Shown here in pieces: positions 45,701-53,137 of a DNA stretch of 64,000 nucleotides. The notes under the pieces are model-generated. The model searched no databases and was not told the DNA's origin. It worked only from the letters and a program-made list of their open reading frames with translations. Each line of letters starts with the position of its first letter. The first letter of the stretch is position 1. Origin of the DNA: Belliella filtrata (GTDB taxonomy: Bacteria > Bacteroidota > Bacteroidia > Cytophagales > Cyclobacteriaceae). The position numbers and the translations under genes are program-made. The DNA lies in NCBI RefSeq assembly GCF_022549775.1, contig NZ_JAKZGP010000023.1, positions 1 to 64,000 on the forward strand, read 5' to 3'.

Positions 45701-46692
45701 TACTGACAGATGAAGGAGAAATCAATGTTGGTTCCATTCTTAATTATGAAATCACAATAACCAATACTGGTGAAACTCCTGCATTGAACATGAACATCTT
45801 AGACATTCTTCCAGCAGAGTTGACTGCCATAGCTGCAAGTGAGGGTGGGGATATTGATGGGCAAAATATCAATTGGAATTTGGAAACTTTAGCTCCCGGA
45901 GATGCTAGAACCTATACCATTCAAGCAATGGTACAAGATGGTGCTACCCAAGTCTCTAATACCGCACAGGTGTCTGGAGATAATTTTGACACACAATCTG
46001 ATCAAACTCAGCCTGTACCTGTAGTAGGTGATGATGGAGAAGGAGACATCAACTTGTCTTTAGAAATGCTCAAAACGGTCTCCCAGCCCAACGTTCAAAT
46101 AGATCAAGTGTTTACTTACCAGATAGAGATGCTCAACACTGGAGATAATATTGGTTCCGAATCAAATTTGATCGTAATTGACACTTTACCAGAGGCAGTA
46201 ATTTTTGAGAGAATCCTAAGTGGCGCGACCCAAGTAGAATTCGACCAAGCTACCCAGACGCTTCGATGGAGTATACCAAGTTTGGCAAGTGGAGAAAGTA
46301 CTTCAATATCATTTGAAGTGAGGGCTGCTCAAGCTTCCCCTTCAGTTGTAAATACCGCATTTTTGATAGACAATAGCAGCACTATTCCTACGGTAATAAC
46401 AACTTCTAGTGTGGCTCATGACCAGTTAGAATATAAAATAGCAAATATCGTCACGCCAAATGGTGATGGCCGAAATGATACTTGGAAAACCCAAGGATTA
46501 GATAGCTTTCTAGCATCTTGGGAAGTTTTGATCTTCAACAGGTACGGAATTGAACTCTACAGATCAGCCAATTACGAAAATGATTGGGCTGGTGATGGAT
46601 TGAATGCGGGCACATATTTCTATCAAATCAAAGGGAGAAAGCCTGATGGCCAAGAGGTGATTTTGAATGGATACATTACATTAATCAAATGA
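42796..46692 (+). CDS. T9SS type B repeat adhesin (1298 aa)
   Basis: Signal peptide (first 22 residues). Residues about 35-350 hold two diverged modules related to those of the giant adhesin at 53138-63391. An Ig-like region (about 360-560) follows, then five DUF11-like beta-sandwich repeats (about 565-1200). The middle three are almost identical at a 130-residue period with acidic linkers (GDDGDGENPIE). The C-terminus (about 1213-1298: IVTPNGDGRNDTWKTQG ... NAGTYFYQIKG ... GYITLIK) is the gliding-motility-associated type B T9SS sorting domain. Predicted to be displayed on the cell surface with help from the next gene, PorP/SprF, whose ATG overlaps its stop by four bases. Confidence 0.9.
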   Translation: MNHLTKYLFLFFLLITPLWSHAQFDREFARDILVQESANNILNAIDEDLNTFARINSSTGLALGIGASTGVLELGFPNVLPANTLVFIKIDFDIIILENLLGGTSGGLGSSLLDNGLFGNHTLQVQARNGNQVVLSGSTENPEDFAGDNLRIVVDQERNFYIQIRPQQEFQSIRLTDRISALLGLGNTASTDIFGAFIIPPDHDCITSAFTGINLQNFNLSNLLGVQPAFDVENILQIGTTSHSELNLTSNNSDAIIEQFVTLSKTSEGNTTFELTFKFSDQNIGTADLQRVSIRGFEVNSLRYEENLSDLISEEAIDLLQNGEYASVPFVVNNSVDRLSVSYARGDAGLVELPALQLAHIVLSISPPEISPELLPILVCTRETASLTANVPDGLLLRWYEVETEGIPLAENPSAVPFVTEEITDTKTYYVSAYDPVCDLESKRLPIEINVQEALDEVTLTITGNEQNICAGDDVTLTPTFTSGFPDDQAEVSFSWFFDEDQINEINHNATFDGAIFTIAENGELTISNINPSTSLEMLYLVVTIDNNCESLQQTFTTELTFSADCTRFSIEKTVDQPEAEAGETVTFSISVTNDGTLPITNLVITDVLSNLVTYIASSSTVQLLGNNTINWNINSLAVKQSITLTITVRLADDIPVNTIIPNTATGQIQSDSEIISSNTVEVLVIGNDDGDGENPIENENTTLAISKLLIDEGEINVGSILNYEITITNTGEAPALNINILDILPAELTAIAASEGGDIDGQNINWNLETLAPGDARTYTIQAMVQDGATQVSNTAQVSGDNFDTQSDQTPPVPVVGDDGDGENPIEDEKTTLAISKLLTDEGEINVGSILNYEITITNNGETPALNMNILDILPAELTAIAASEGGDIDGQNINWNLQTLAPGDARTYTIQAMVQDGATQVSNTAQVSGDNFDTQSDQTPPVPVVGDDGDGENPIEDEKTTLAISKLLTDEGEINVGSILNYEITITNTGETPALNMNILDILPAELTAIAASEGGDIDGQNINWNLETLAPGDARTYTIQAMVQDGATQVSNTAQVSGDNFDTQSDQTQPVPVVGDDGEGDINLSLEMLKTVSQPNVQIDQVFTYQIEMLNTGDNIGSESNLIVIDTLPEAVIFERILSGATQVEFDQATQTLRWSIPSLASGESTSISFEVRAAQASPSVVNTAFLIDNSSTIPTVITTSSVAHDQLEYKIANIVTPNGDGRNDTWKTQGLDSFLASWEVLIFNRYGIELYRSANYENDWAGDGLNAGTYFYQIKGRKPDGQEVILNGYITLIK
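44860..46029 (+). repeat. Three tandem 390-bp repeats in the adhesin gene
   Basis: Units at 44860-45249, 45250-45639 and 45640-46029 are nearly identical in DNA. Differences are single bases (for example GACGCT/GATGCT and GGTGGT/GGTGGG). Each encodes one DUF11-type domain plus an Asp/Gly-rich linker (130 residues). Confidence 0.92.
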
Positions 46693-47681
46693 CCATGACA
46701 AGTAAACTGATCAAACCATTCATATACCTAATTGCTGCGGGATTTATTTCCATATTGACCAATGTGGATAGCTATGGTCAACAAATCCCTCAGTTCAGCC
46801 AGTACATGTTCAACCCCATATTCATCAATTCTGCATATGCTGGCTACAAAGAAAGGCTCTACATCCAAAGTTATTACAGGACTCAATGGACGGGAATAGA
46901 AGGAAGTCCTACGACCATGGCACTTTCAGCTGATGGATTTCTAGAAAAAAGCCAATTAGGCATAGGTATGCATGTGATGAGTGATCAAATTGGTGCAAAT
47001 AGAACAAATACAATCCAATCAAACATCGCCTATCACCTTCAACTCGGTGAGGATCAATTCTTAAGCTTTGGGCTAGGTTTGGGCCTTATCAATTCCCGAT
47101 TGGATGAATCTTTACTTGACGGAATAGACCCAGAGGATCCTGCCAGTCTTTCGGGCAATAATAACTTCCTGTATCCTGAATTAAGGGCTGGATTATTCTA
47201 CTATGATGAGACATTTTTTTTCAGTTTAGGTGCTGAAAATATAGGCTCACTAATCACCAACCCTGACCGAGGTGATTTCCTCATAGATAATGACGCAAAT
47301 ATTAACCTATACACTGGTTTTTGGCTTGATCTTAGCAATGAGGTTACCTTGAAAAACACCCTACTTGTGCTTGATGATTTTCGTACACCAGCCAGAGTTG
47401 ATTTGAGCTCAACTTTCCTATTCTATGAGCAATTGTGGCTTGGGCTGACCTATAGAAGAGCCATAGATTATGCGAATAGAGTAGATTCAGAAAATCTCCG
47501 AAACAGTAGTGCTATGGTAGCCATTGCCCAGTTTTGGATGACCAATGGCTTAAGAATCGGCTATGCCTATGATCACCAGATCAATGGAATAAGTGTGGGA
47601 GCATTCTCTACCCATGATGTATCAATAGGTTTTATTTTTCCTGAAAAAAGGAGAAGAACCTATTCACCAAAATACTTCTAA
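46689..47681 (+). CDS. PorP/SprF-family outer-membrane protein
   Basis: 330 aa. Signal peptide, then the family opening QQIPQFSQYMFNPIFINSAYAG and a beta-barrel ending HDVSIGFIFPEKRRR. In Flavobacterium, SprF is needed for secretion of the type B cargo SprB, so this is likely the dedicated partner of the adhesin upstream. It is clearly similar to the second copy at 52163-53131. ATG overlaps the adhesin stop. Confidence 0.94.
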   Translation: MTMTSKLIKPFIYLIAAGFISILTNVDSYGQQIPQFSQYMFNPIFINSAYAGYKERLYIQSYYRTQWTGIEGSPTTMALSADGFLEKSQLGIGMHVMSDQIGANRTNTIQSNIAYHLQLGEDQFLSFGLGLGLINSRLDESLLDGIDPEDPASLSGNNNFLYPELRAGLFYYDETFFFSLGAENIGSLITNPDRGDFLIDNDANINLYTGFWLDLSNEVTLKNTLLVLDDFRTPARVDLSSTFLFYEQLWLGLTYRRAIDYANRVDSENLRNSSAMVAIAQFWMTNGLRIGYAYDHQINGISVGAFSTHDVSIGFIFPEKRRRTYSPKYF

Positions 47682-47686
47682 TAAAA

Positions 47687-49609
47687 ATGAAACGTTTTCA
47701 AATATACATACTCACTATACTCCTTTTTTCAGTAGGATTTGTCAATGCCCAGGTATTACAAACTCAGGAAAAAAGGAAAATTGCTGAAGCAAATATTGCT
47801 TTTCAAAATAGCGATTATCTTTTGGCGATTGATCATTTCAAGTCTTCTTTGAAGATAAAAGAAACCAAAGAAGCCATACAGGGTCTTTCCCTTTCTCACT
47901 ACCAAATCAAGAATTTTGAGGCTGCTGTAGAAGGCTACTCCTACCTCAGGTCTAACTATGAGCTTTCCACAGAGGACATCATTCCATTTTTCGAATCATT
48001 GGTAAGACTTGGAGATTTTGAGCAGGCTAAGACGCTATATCAGTTTGCGAAATTTACCAATAGGATAACTTTAGAAAATCAAGCGCTGACCAAAATGCAA
48101 GTGGTTATCGAAAATAACCTCAATCAAGTCAATAGTGGAATCAGTAATGAATTGAGTGCGTTTACAAATTTGAATTCTAAATACCGTGATTTTGGATTAA
48201 GGATATATGATGGGTACCACTATTTTGTTTCCAATAGACCTAACAAATTCTTTGCTGGAACTGGAAATCCTTATGAAAGCTTAAGTTTCAATGCATACCG
48301 ACAAGAAACAGGTCAAAATGATGGCAATGTAGAACAAGTCCCTTTTATCAAGGATAAGATCCAACATGGCAGTCTTAGCTTTTCAGATCAATTTGTATTC
48401 TATGCAGCAAGTCAACTTGAAGAAACTTCAGGTATCAAAAAACTTCTCTCCAATGAAGAAGATGCCTCATTCCCAGAAATTTTCTTCAGGGAAAAATTAA
48501 AAAATGGTTCATATGGCCCTGAGAAAAAACTCTTCAACAAATCCAAAAGGAAATTCGCAATGATCGATCCGTTTTGGGATGAAGAAAGAGAGTTGCTCAT
48601 CTTCTCCTCAGATATGCCAGGTGGGCATGGAGGTTTGGACCTGTATAGTGTCCAGTACCTAGGGGGCCTCAAGTGGTCAGATCCTGTAAACTTGGGATCC
48701 AAAATCAACAGTAAACAAGATGAACGAAGCCCTTTTGTAAAGTCAGGTGTTCTCTATTTTTCGAGTAATGGGCAAGGTGGGTATGGTGGATATGATATAT
48801 TTAGCACTAAAATCACTGATAATCAATACAGCAATCCAGAAAATCTATCTCCACCAATCAATTCCCATGGGGATGATCTTTTCTATGGATTATATGAGAA
48901 GGAAGATGAAGAAATAGCTGTACTCAGTTCCAACAGAAACGGTGATGATGATTTGTACTACCTTCAGAATGCTTCTAATCAGCAAGACATCATTCAGGTG
49001 AGGCTGTTTGACAAGGCGTACAACACCCCCATTAGGGATGAGAAAGTTAATATTGCTAATAATATTGATAGCAAAGAAATCCTCACCAACAGTAATGGTG
49101 AACTTCAGCTATCGCTACAAAATGATCTAAAAGACACGATTGAAGTTAACTATCTGCTTGTTGCAGGTTTCGAAGTATTAAAAATTGATTTACCAGATAG
49201 CCTTGATACCAATACAAAACTGAATCTGGGCTTGAACAAAATCAAGGCTGAATCAAAGCTTCTCTTCAATGGTGGATTTACCTCCAAAGAGCAGTTATCT
49301 TTGGAGGCAAATGAAGAGGTGCTACATGTTTTATTTCTGACACTGAACCATAACCCAAAGCTGAAGGTCAAGATCATAGCACATACAGATTCCCGTGGTA
49401 CTCCAGCAGCTAATAAGCGAAAATCCGACAAAAGAGCTGCTGAAGTAAAATCCTATTTGAGAGAAAAAGGAATAGAAGCCTCAAGGATAACTACCATGGG
49501 TCTAGGCGCTACCAAGCTTCTCAATGATTGTATACCTGGACTACCCTGCAGTGACTCCGAGCATATAGAAAATGACAGGATTGAAATTGAGTTTGTATTA
49601 GAAAATTAG
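47687..49609 (+). CDS. PD40/OmpA-domain envelope protein
   Basis: 640 aa. Signal peptide, N-terminal TPR-like helices (about 25-150), a PD40-type beta-propeller (blocks such as FASNRPNKF-like, FSSDMPGGHGGLDLYSV, FSSNGQGGYGGYDIFST), a short beta-sandwich linker, and a C-terminal OmpA peptidoglycan-binding domain (KVKIIAHTDSRGTPAANKRK ... GLGATKLL). It probably anchors the adhesin-PorP assembly to peptidoglycan. Its last four bases overlap the convergent cNMP-domain gene. Confidence 0.92.
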   Translation: MKRFQIYILTILLFSVGFVNAQVLQTQEKRKIAEANIAFQNSDYLLAIDHFKSSLKIKETKEAIQGLSLSHYQIKNFEAAVEGYSYLRSNYELSTEDIIPFFESLVRLGDFEQAKTLYQFAKFTNRITLENQALTKMQVVIENNLNQVNSGISNELSAFTNLNSKYRDFGLRIYDGYHYFVSNRPNKFFAGTGNPYESLSFNAYRQETGQNDGNVEQVPFIKDKIQHGSLSFSDQFVFYAASQLEETSGIKKLLSNEEDASFPEIFFREKLKNGSYGPEKKLFNKSKRKFAMIDPFWDEERELLIFSSDMPGGHGGLDLYSVQYLGGLKWSDPVNLGSKINSKQDERSPFVKSGVLYFSSNGQGGYGGYDIFSTKITDNQYSNPENLSPPINSHGDDLFYGLYEKEDEEIAVLSSNRNGDDDLYYLQNASNQQDIIQVRLFDKAYNTPIRDEKVNIANNIDSKEILTNSNGELQLSLQNDLKDTIEVNYLLVAGFEVLKIDLPDSLDTNTKLNLGLNKIKAESKLLFNGGFTSKEQLSLEANEEVLHVLFLTLNHNPKLKVKIIAHTDSRGTPAANKRKSDKRAAEVKSYLREKGIEASRITTMGLGATKLLNDCIPGLPCSDSEHIENDRIEIEFVLEN

Positions 49610-50163
49610 ATGACTTGATGGTTATGTGACTTAAACCCCATAAATGAATCTTTTACTTTATCAGGAATACGGTCTATTATCTCCTTATACTTTTGGGAGA
49701 AGTAGGATTCTTTATCACTCTTATTTAAACTTATAAGTACGTTTATCCTTTCGTGAATTTTTTCGAGGTTGGTATAAAGCAAGAATTCATTGTAATTTCT
49801 AAATTCATTTCCAAGTCTATTGGCTAACTCCTTGAACTTAGGCCCCAAGAGGATTAACTCAGTTTCTTCAATTGCTTCTACGAAGTACTTGGAAGGCCGA
49901 CCGAAATAACAACTCTCCACATTGAATAGCATTTGATTCTCTGGAATGATTAGGATCGTATGTTCATTGCCCTCTTCATCAATATCAAAGAGTCTGATCA
50001 AACCCTTTTCTACAAAGAAAACATGGTGGTCTACTTGATCTTTGCTGACTATGATTTCATTTTTTTGTTTGGTATCTGTAGAGATGGTCTGCATTAGCAT
50101 TGGAAGATGCGAAATGCTAACCAATACTTCTTCGGTCAAGTACAATTCAAAATTTTTACTCAT
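49606..50163 (-). CDS. Crp/Fnr-like cNMP-domain protein lacking a clear DNA-binding helix
   Basis: 185 aa. The N-terminal cyclic-nucleotide-binding-like beta-roll is good (VFFVEKGLIRLFDIDEEGNEHTILIIPE; residues about 35-115), followed by the dimer helix. In Bacteroidota relatives the C-terminus then holds 'RVPQ..IASYLGI..E.LSRIR'. Here it reads RIPDKVKDSFMGFKSHNHQVI and stops, so the recognition helix is missing or unrecognisable. No frameshift restoring it was found. Last gene of the minus-strand adhesin cassette, 26 bases after the OmpA gene. Confidence 0.78.
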   Translation of the reverse strand: MSKNFELYLTEEVLVSISHLPMLMQTISTDTKQKNEIIVSKDQVDHHVFFVEKGLIRLFDIDEEGNEHTILIIPENQMLFNVESCYFGRPSKYFVEAIEETELILLGPKFKELANRLGNEFRNYNEFLLYTNLEKIHERINVLISLNKSDKESYFSQKYKEIIDRIPDKVKDSFMGFKSHNHQVI

Positions 50164-50189
50164 CTAAAGGGACTTATGATTGGATCAAT

Positions 50190-52151
50190 TTACAACTTGG
50201 TGATAATAAACTCAGTTCTCCTATTGAGCTGATGCTCTTCATCTGTACACGTCACTCCAGGACCACAATGATTGATTAATTTATCCATCCCAAATCCTTT
50301 GGCAGTAATCCTTCTAGCATCAATCCCCTGTGAGACAATGTAGTCAACTGCTGATTGTGCTCGCTTTTCAGATAGATTTTGATTGTACTTCTTATTTCCT
50401 CTTGAGTCCGTGTGAGAGTGAAGTTCAATGACCATTGTGGGGTTTTCTTCCATGATTTTCACTAATTCCAACAGTGGAACTTCCGCATCAGGTCTGATGT
50501 CCCATTTATCAAAATCATAAAATATATTTTCAATTTTATAGGTCTTGTTGACTTCCATTTTTTCCAAATAGACAGTAACAAATTCTTCCTTTTTCAGACG
50601 TTCTTCCTGAGTTCCTAGAACAACATCCTCCAAATGTTTAGTGAAAAATCCCGAAGCTGAGGCATCCAAGTTGTGAGCTTGAAGCACTGGAAGCTTGAAT
50701 TTGAAAGACCCGTCATCCTCTGTGATATATCTTGTATTGAGTCCAGTTTCTTTACTGATAGCTGTCACTACGGCATTAGCTATTGGACTCTCATCATCAC
50801 GATTCAGAACTTTTCCAGTCAAACTGAAAAATTCCTCATAATTGTACAATACCCTATAAAGATCATCTGAACCTTTGCCTCCAGTTCGATCAGAGCTTAA
50901 GTATGCATGATCTTCTGTCAATCTAATAAAAGAAAAATCATCCCTATTGGAGTTTATAGGAACTCCTAAATTTTCTAAACTACCACCAGCCGACTCAAAA
51001 TTTGTTAACTTAAAAACATCCAATCCACCCAGTCCGACATGCCCATCTGAAGCAAAGTAAAAATCTCTCAATTGATCAAGAAAGGGGGATCTCTCGTCTC
51101 CCGGAGTATTTATCTCATCTCCAAGATTGATAGCATCCCCCCATTCCCCGTCATCACCCAGATGAACCTTATATAAATCAGTACCTCCATATCCTCCTGA
51201 CATGTCCGAGGCAAAATAAAGTGTTCTAGTTTCTTGATCCCAAAATGGATCTAAAAGCATGTGAGTTTTGTGATCATTGAAAGGTAACGCCATTTCTTCT
51301 CGCATGGCACTATCAGCAGCTACTGCTTTGTAATATATCCCAGGAAAAACCGTGATATCAATTTTTTTGATAGAAAACTTCTTGGATTCCTTAGGTCTCG
51401 GCACTTTGGTATAAAAAACCATATCCTTAGACTTCATCAATGGGCCAATATGAAAGGGGTAGCTAAATTCATCAACCAAATGAATTGCATTTACTTTGTT
51501 TTCTTCTTCATGAAATTTAGCTCCATATATAGAAACGAACCCATTCCCAGTCCAACCATAGGTATTTCCTTCAAAAGTATTGAAACGATTGATTTTGGTA
51601 CTTTCACTATGAATTCGATCTGAAGCAAAATAAATTTGATCATCAAAAAAACTCAATCCAAACTCCGAGTATTCAGTATTTACACCCTTAATAGGTTCAA
51701 TTATACTCCTTGTTTCAGCATTCACCATCGCCTTTCCTTTATCAAGTGAAGCATACAGCTGTTCTACAAAAAAAGTTGGGATTTCAGGATATTTTTCTGA
51801 TTCAAAAGATTCCAAGTACTGCTTCCCTTCTTCAAACTTTCCATTTGCACCAAGAGTTTTTGCAAAATAGAAGTAATCATCACCTGATAAAGCGGCTAGC
51901 TGCTCAAGTTTTCTAAACCAAGGTTCTGCATTTGCAAAATCCCTTGTTTTCATGTTAGTAAAAGCTAAGCCTCTTGCTGCTTCAGCACTCTCAATTCTAT
52001 CCCAAGCACTTTGATAGTTTTCTTTTGCTAAGGCATAGTTTAGCATTTGTTCATTTTGCTTGGCTAATTTGAGATCCTTGTTGGAAAGTGCCTTACAACC
52101 ACTTGCCAAAATGATCAAAATCAAAACAAAGTTGTATAATATTCTATTCAT
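50190..52151 (-). CDS. PD40/OmpA-domain lipoprotein
   Basis: 653 aa. Lipoprotein signal (ILASGC, Cys19), TPR-like N-terminus, PD40 propeller (FASDMSGGYGGTDLYKV; FASDGHVGLGGLDVFKL), a carboxypeptidase-regulatory-like beta-sandwich (about 445-530), and an OmpA domain (NIFYDFDKWDIRPDAEVPL, ELHSHTDSRGNKKYNQNLSE, GFGMDKL). Counterpart of 47687-49609; unlike that protein it is lipidated. Follows the PorP gene by 11 bases. Confidence 0.94.
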   Translation of the reverse strand: MNRILYNFVLILIILASGCKALSNKDLKLAKQNEQMLNYALAKENYQSAWDRIESAEAARGLAFTNMKTRDFANAEPWFRKLEQLAALSGDDYFYFAKTLGANGKFEEGKQYLESFESEKYPEIPTFFVEQLYASLDKGKAMVNAETRSIIEPIKGVNTEYSEFGLSFFDDQIYFASDRIHSESTKINRFNTFEGNTYGWTGNGFVSIYGAKFHEEENKVNAIHLVDEFSYPFHIGPLMKSKDMVFYTKVPRPKESKKFSIKKIDITVFPGIYYKAVAADSAMREEMALPFNDHKTHMLLDPFWDQETRTLYFASDMSGGYGGTDLYKVHLGDDGEWGDAINLGDEINTPGDERSPFLDQLRDFYFASDGHVGLGGLDVFKLTNFESAGGSLENLGVPINSNRDDFSFIRLTEDHAYLSSDRTGGKGSDDLYRVLYNYEEFFSLTGKVLNRDDESPIANAVVTAISKETGLNTRYITEDDGSFKFKLPVLQAHNLDASASGFFTKHLEDVVLGTQEERLKKEEFVTVYLEKMEVNKTYKIENIFYDFDKWDIRPDAEVPLLELVKIMEENPTMVIELHSHTDSRGNKKYNQNLSEKRAQSAVDYIVSQGIDARRITAKGFGMDKLINHCGPGVTCTDEEHQLNRRTEFIITKL

Positions 52152-52162
52152 GGAGTCCTGTT

Positions 52163-53131
52163 TTAAAAGTTTCGTGGTGATATTGATTTGATTCGCTTTG
52201 GAGGGAAAAGATATCCAATTGAGATATCATGGGTTGAAAACCCTCTTGGGTTAAACCCATTGATCTGATGATCATAAGCATAACCAACCCTCAATCCTTC
52301 TCCTATAAATACCTCAAACAATCCGACCACTGCTGTATTATTTCGCATGGCTTCATTGAAAGCTTGATCTTTATAATTTACAGCTGTCCTATAAGATGCT
52401 CCTAACCAAAATTTATCAAAAAATATAAACGAAGCATTGACATCTAAACGAGCTGGAGCTTTGAAATCATCCATGTACATTACCGAAGGCTTGAATGCCA
52501 CCGCATAGCTAAAATCAATCCAATAGCCCGCCGTTACATTCAAGTGTGATCTAGGTTCGATAATTACTTCTCCATTATCCAGGTCAAAAAGCGGAGAAGT
52601 CACATTATCAACTGCAAGTCCTGCATAAAACTTACTAGCATAATAAAACATCCCCAGCTTCAAATCCGGATAGTTTACAGTGTTCTTTGCTCCAGGAACG
52701 GAAGGATCATTATCAGTTCCAGGAATTAGCTGTGCACCATCTAGCATAGAATTGACAAAGCCTATCCCCATGCCAAAGCTCAAATAATTCTCCTCTCCTA
52801 ACCTAAGGTGATATGCTATATTGCCATAGATAGCATTGGTCCGCTGTGCTCCTAATCGATCCGTCAATCCAACCAAACCTACTCCCAATCTTTGATTGGG
52901 AAGGAAGCCATCTGCACCAAGTGCAAATGTTTCTGGACTTCCTTCCACACCTGCCCATTGCTTTCTATAATAAGACTGGACATAGAGTTGTTCTTTGTAT
53001 CCAGTGTATGCAGGATTGATAAACAATGGGTTGAACATATATTGACTGAACTGTGGGACTTGCTGTCCTTTACTCTCCATACTCAAAGAGCAAATCAATC
53101 CTATTAATATTAAAAACTTAAACTTTCTCAT
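52163..53131 (-). CDS. PorP/SprF-family outer-membrane protein (second copy)
   Basis: 322 aa with signal peptide and the opening QQVPQFSQYMFNPLFINPAY. Many blocks match the plus-strand copy (YIQ/YVQSYYR..W.G.EGSP; ANRTN/AQRTN; NIAYHL.LGE; GYAYDHQING). It follows the giant adhesin after 6 bases and is its likely secretion partner. Confidence 0.95.
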   Translation of the reverse strand: MRKFKFLILIGLICSLSMESKGQQVPQFSQYMFNPLFINPAYTGYKEQLYVQSYYRKQWAGVEGSPETFALGADGFLPNQRLGVGLVGLTDRLGAQRTNAIYGNIAYHLRLGEENYLSFGMGIGFVNSMLDGAQLIPGTDNDPSVPGAKNTVNYPDLKLGMFYYASKFYAGLAVDNVTSPLFDLDNGEVIIEPRSHLNVTAGYWIDFSYAVAFKPSVMYMDDFKAPARLDVNASFIFFDKFWLGASYRTAVNYKDQAFNEAMRNNTAVVGLFEVFIGEGLRVGYAYDHQINGFNPRGFSTHDISIGYLFPPKRIKSISPRNF

Positions 53132-53137
53132 TTTTCC

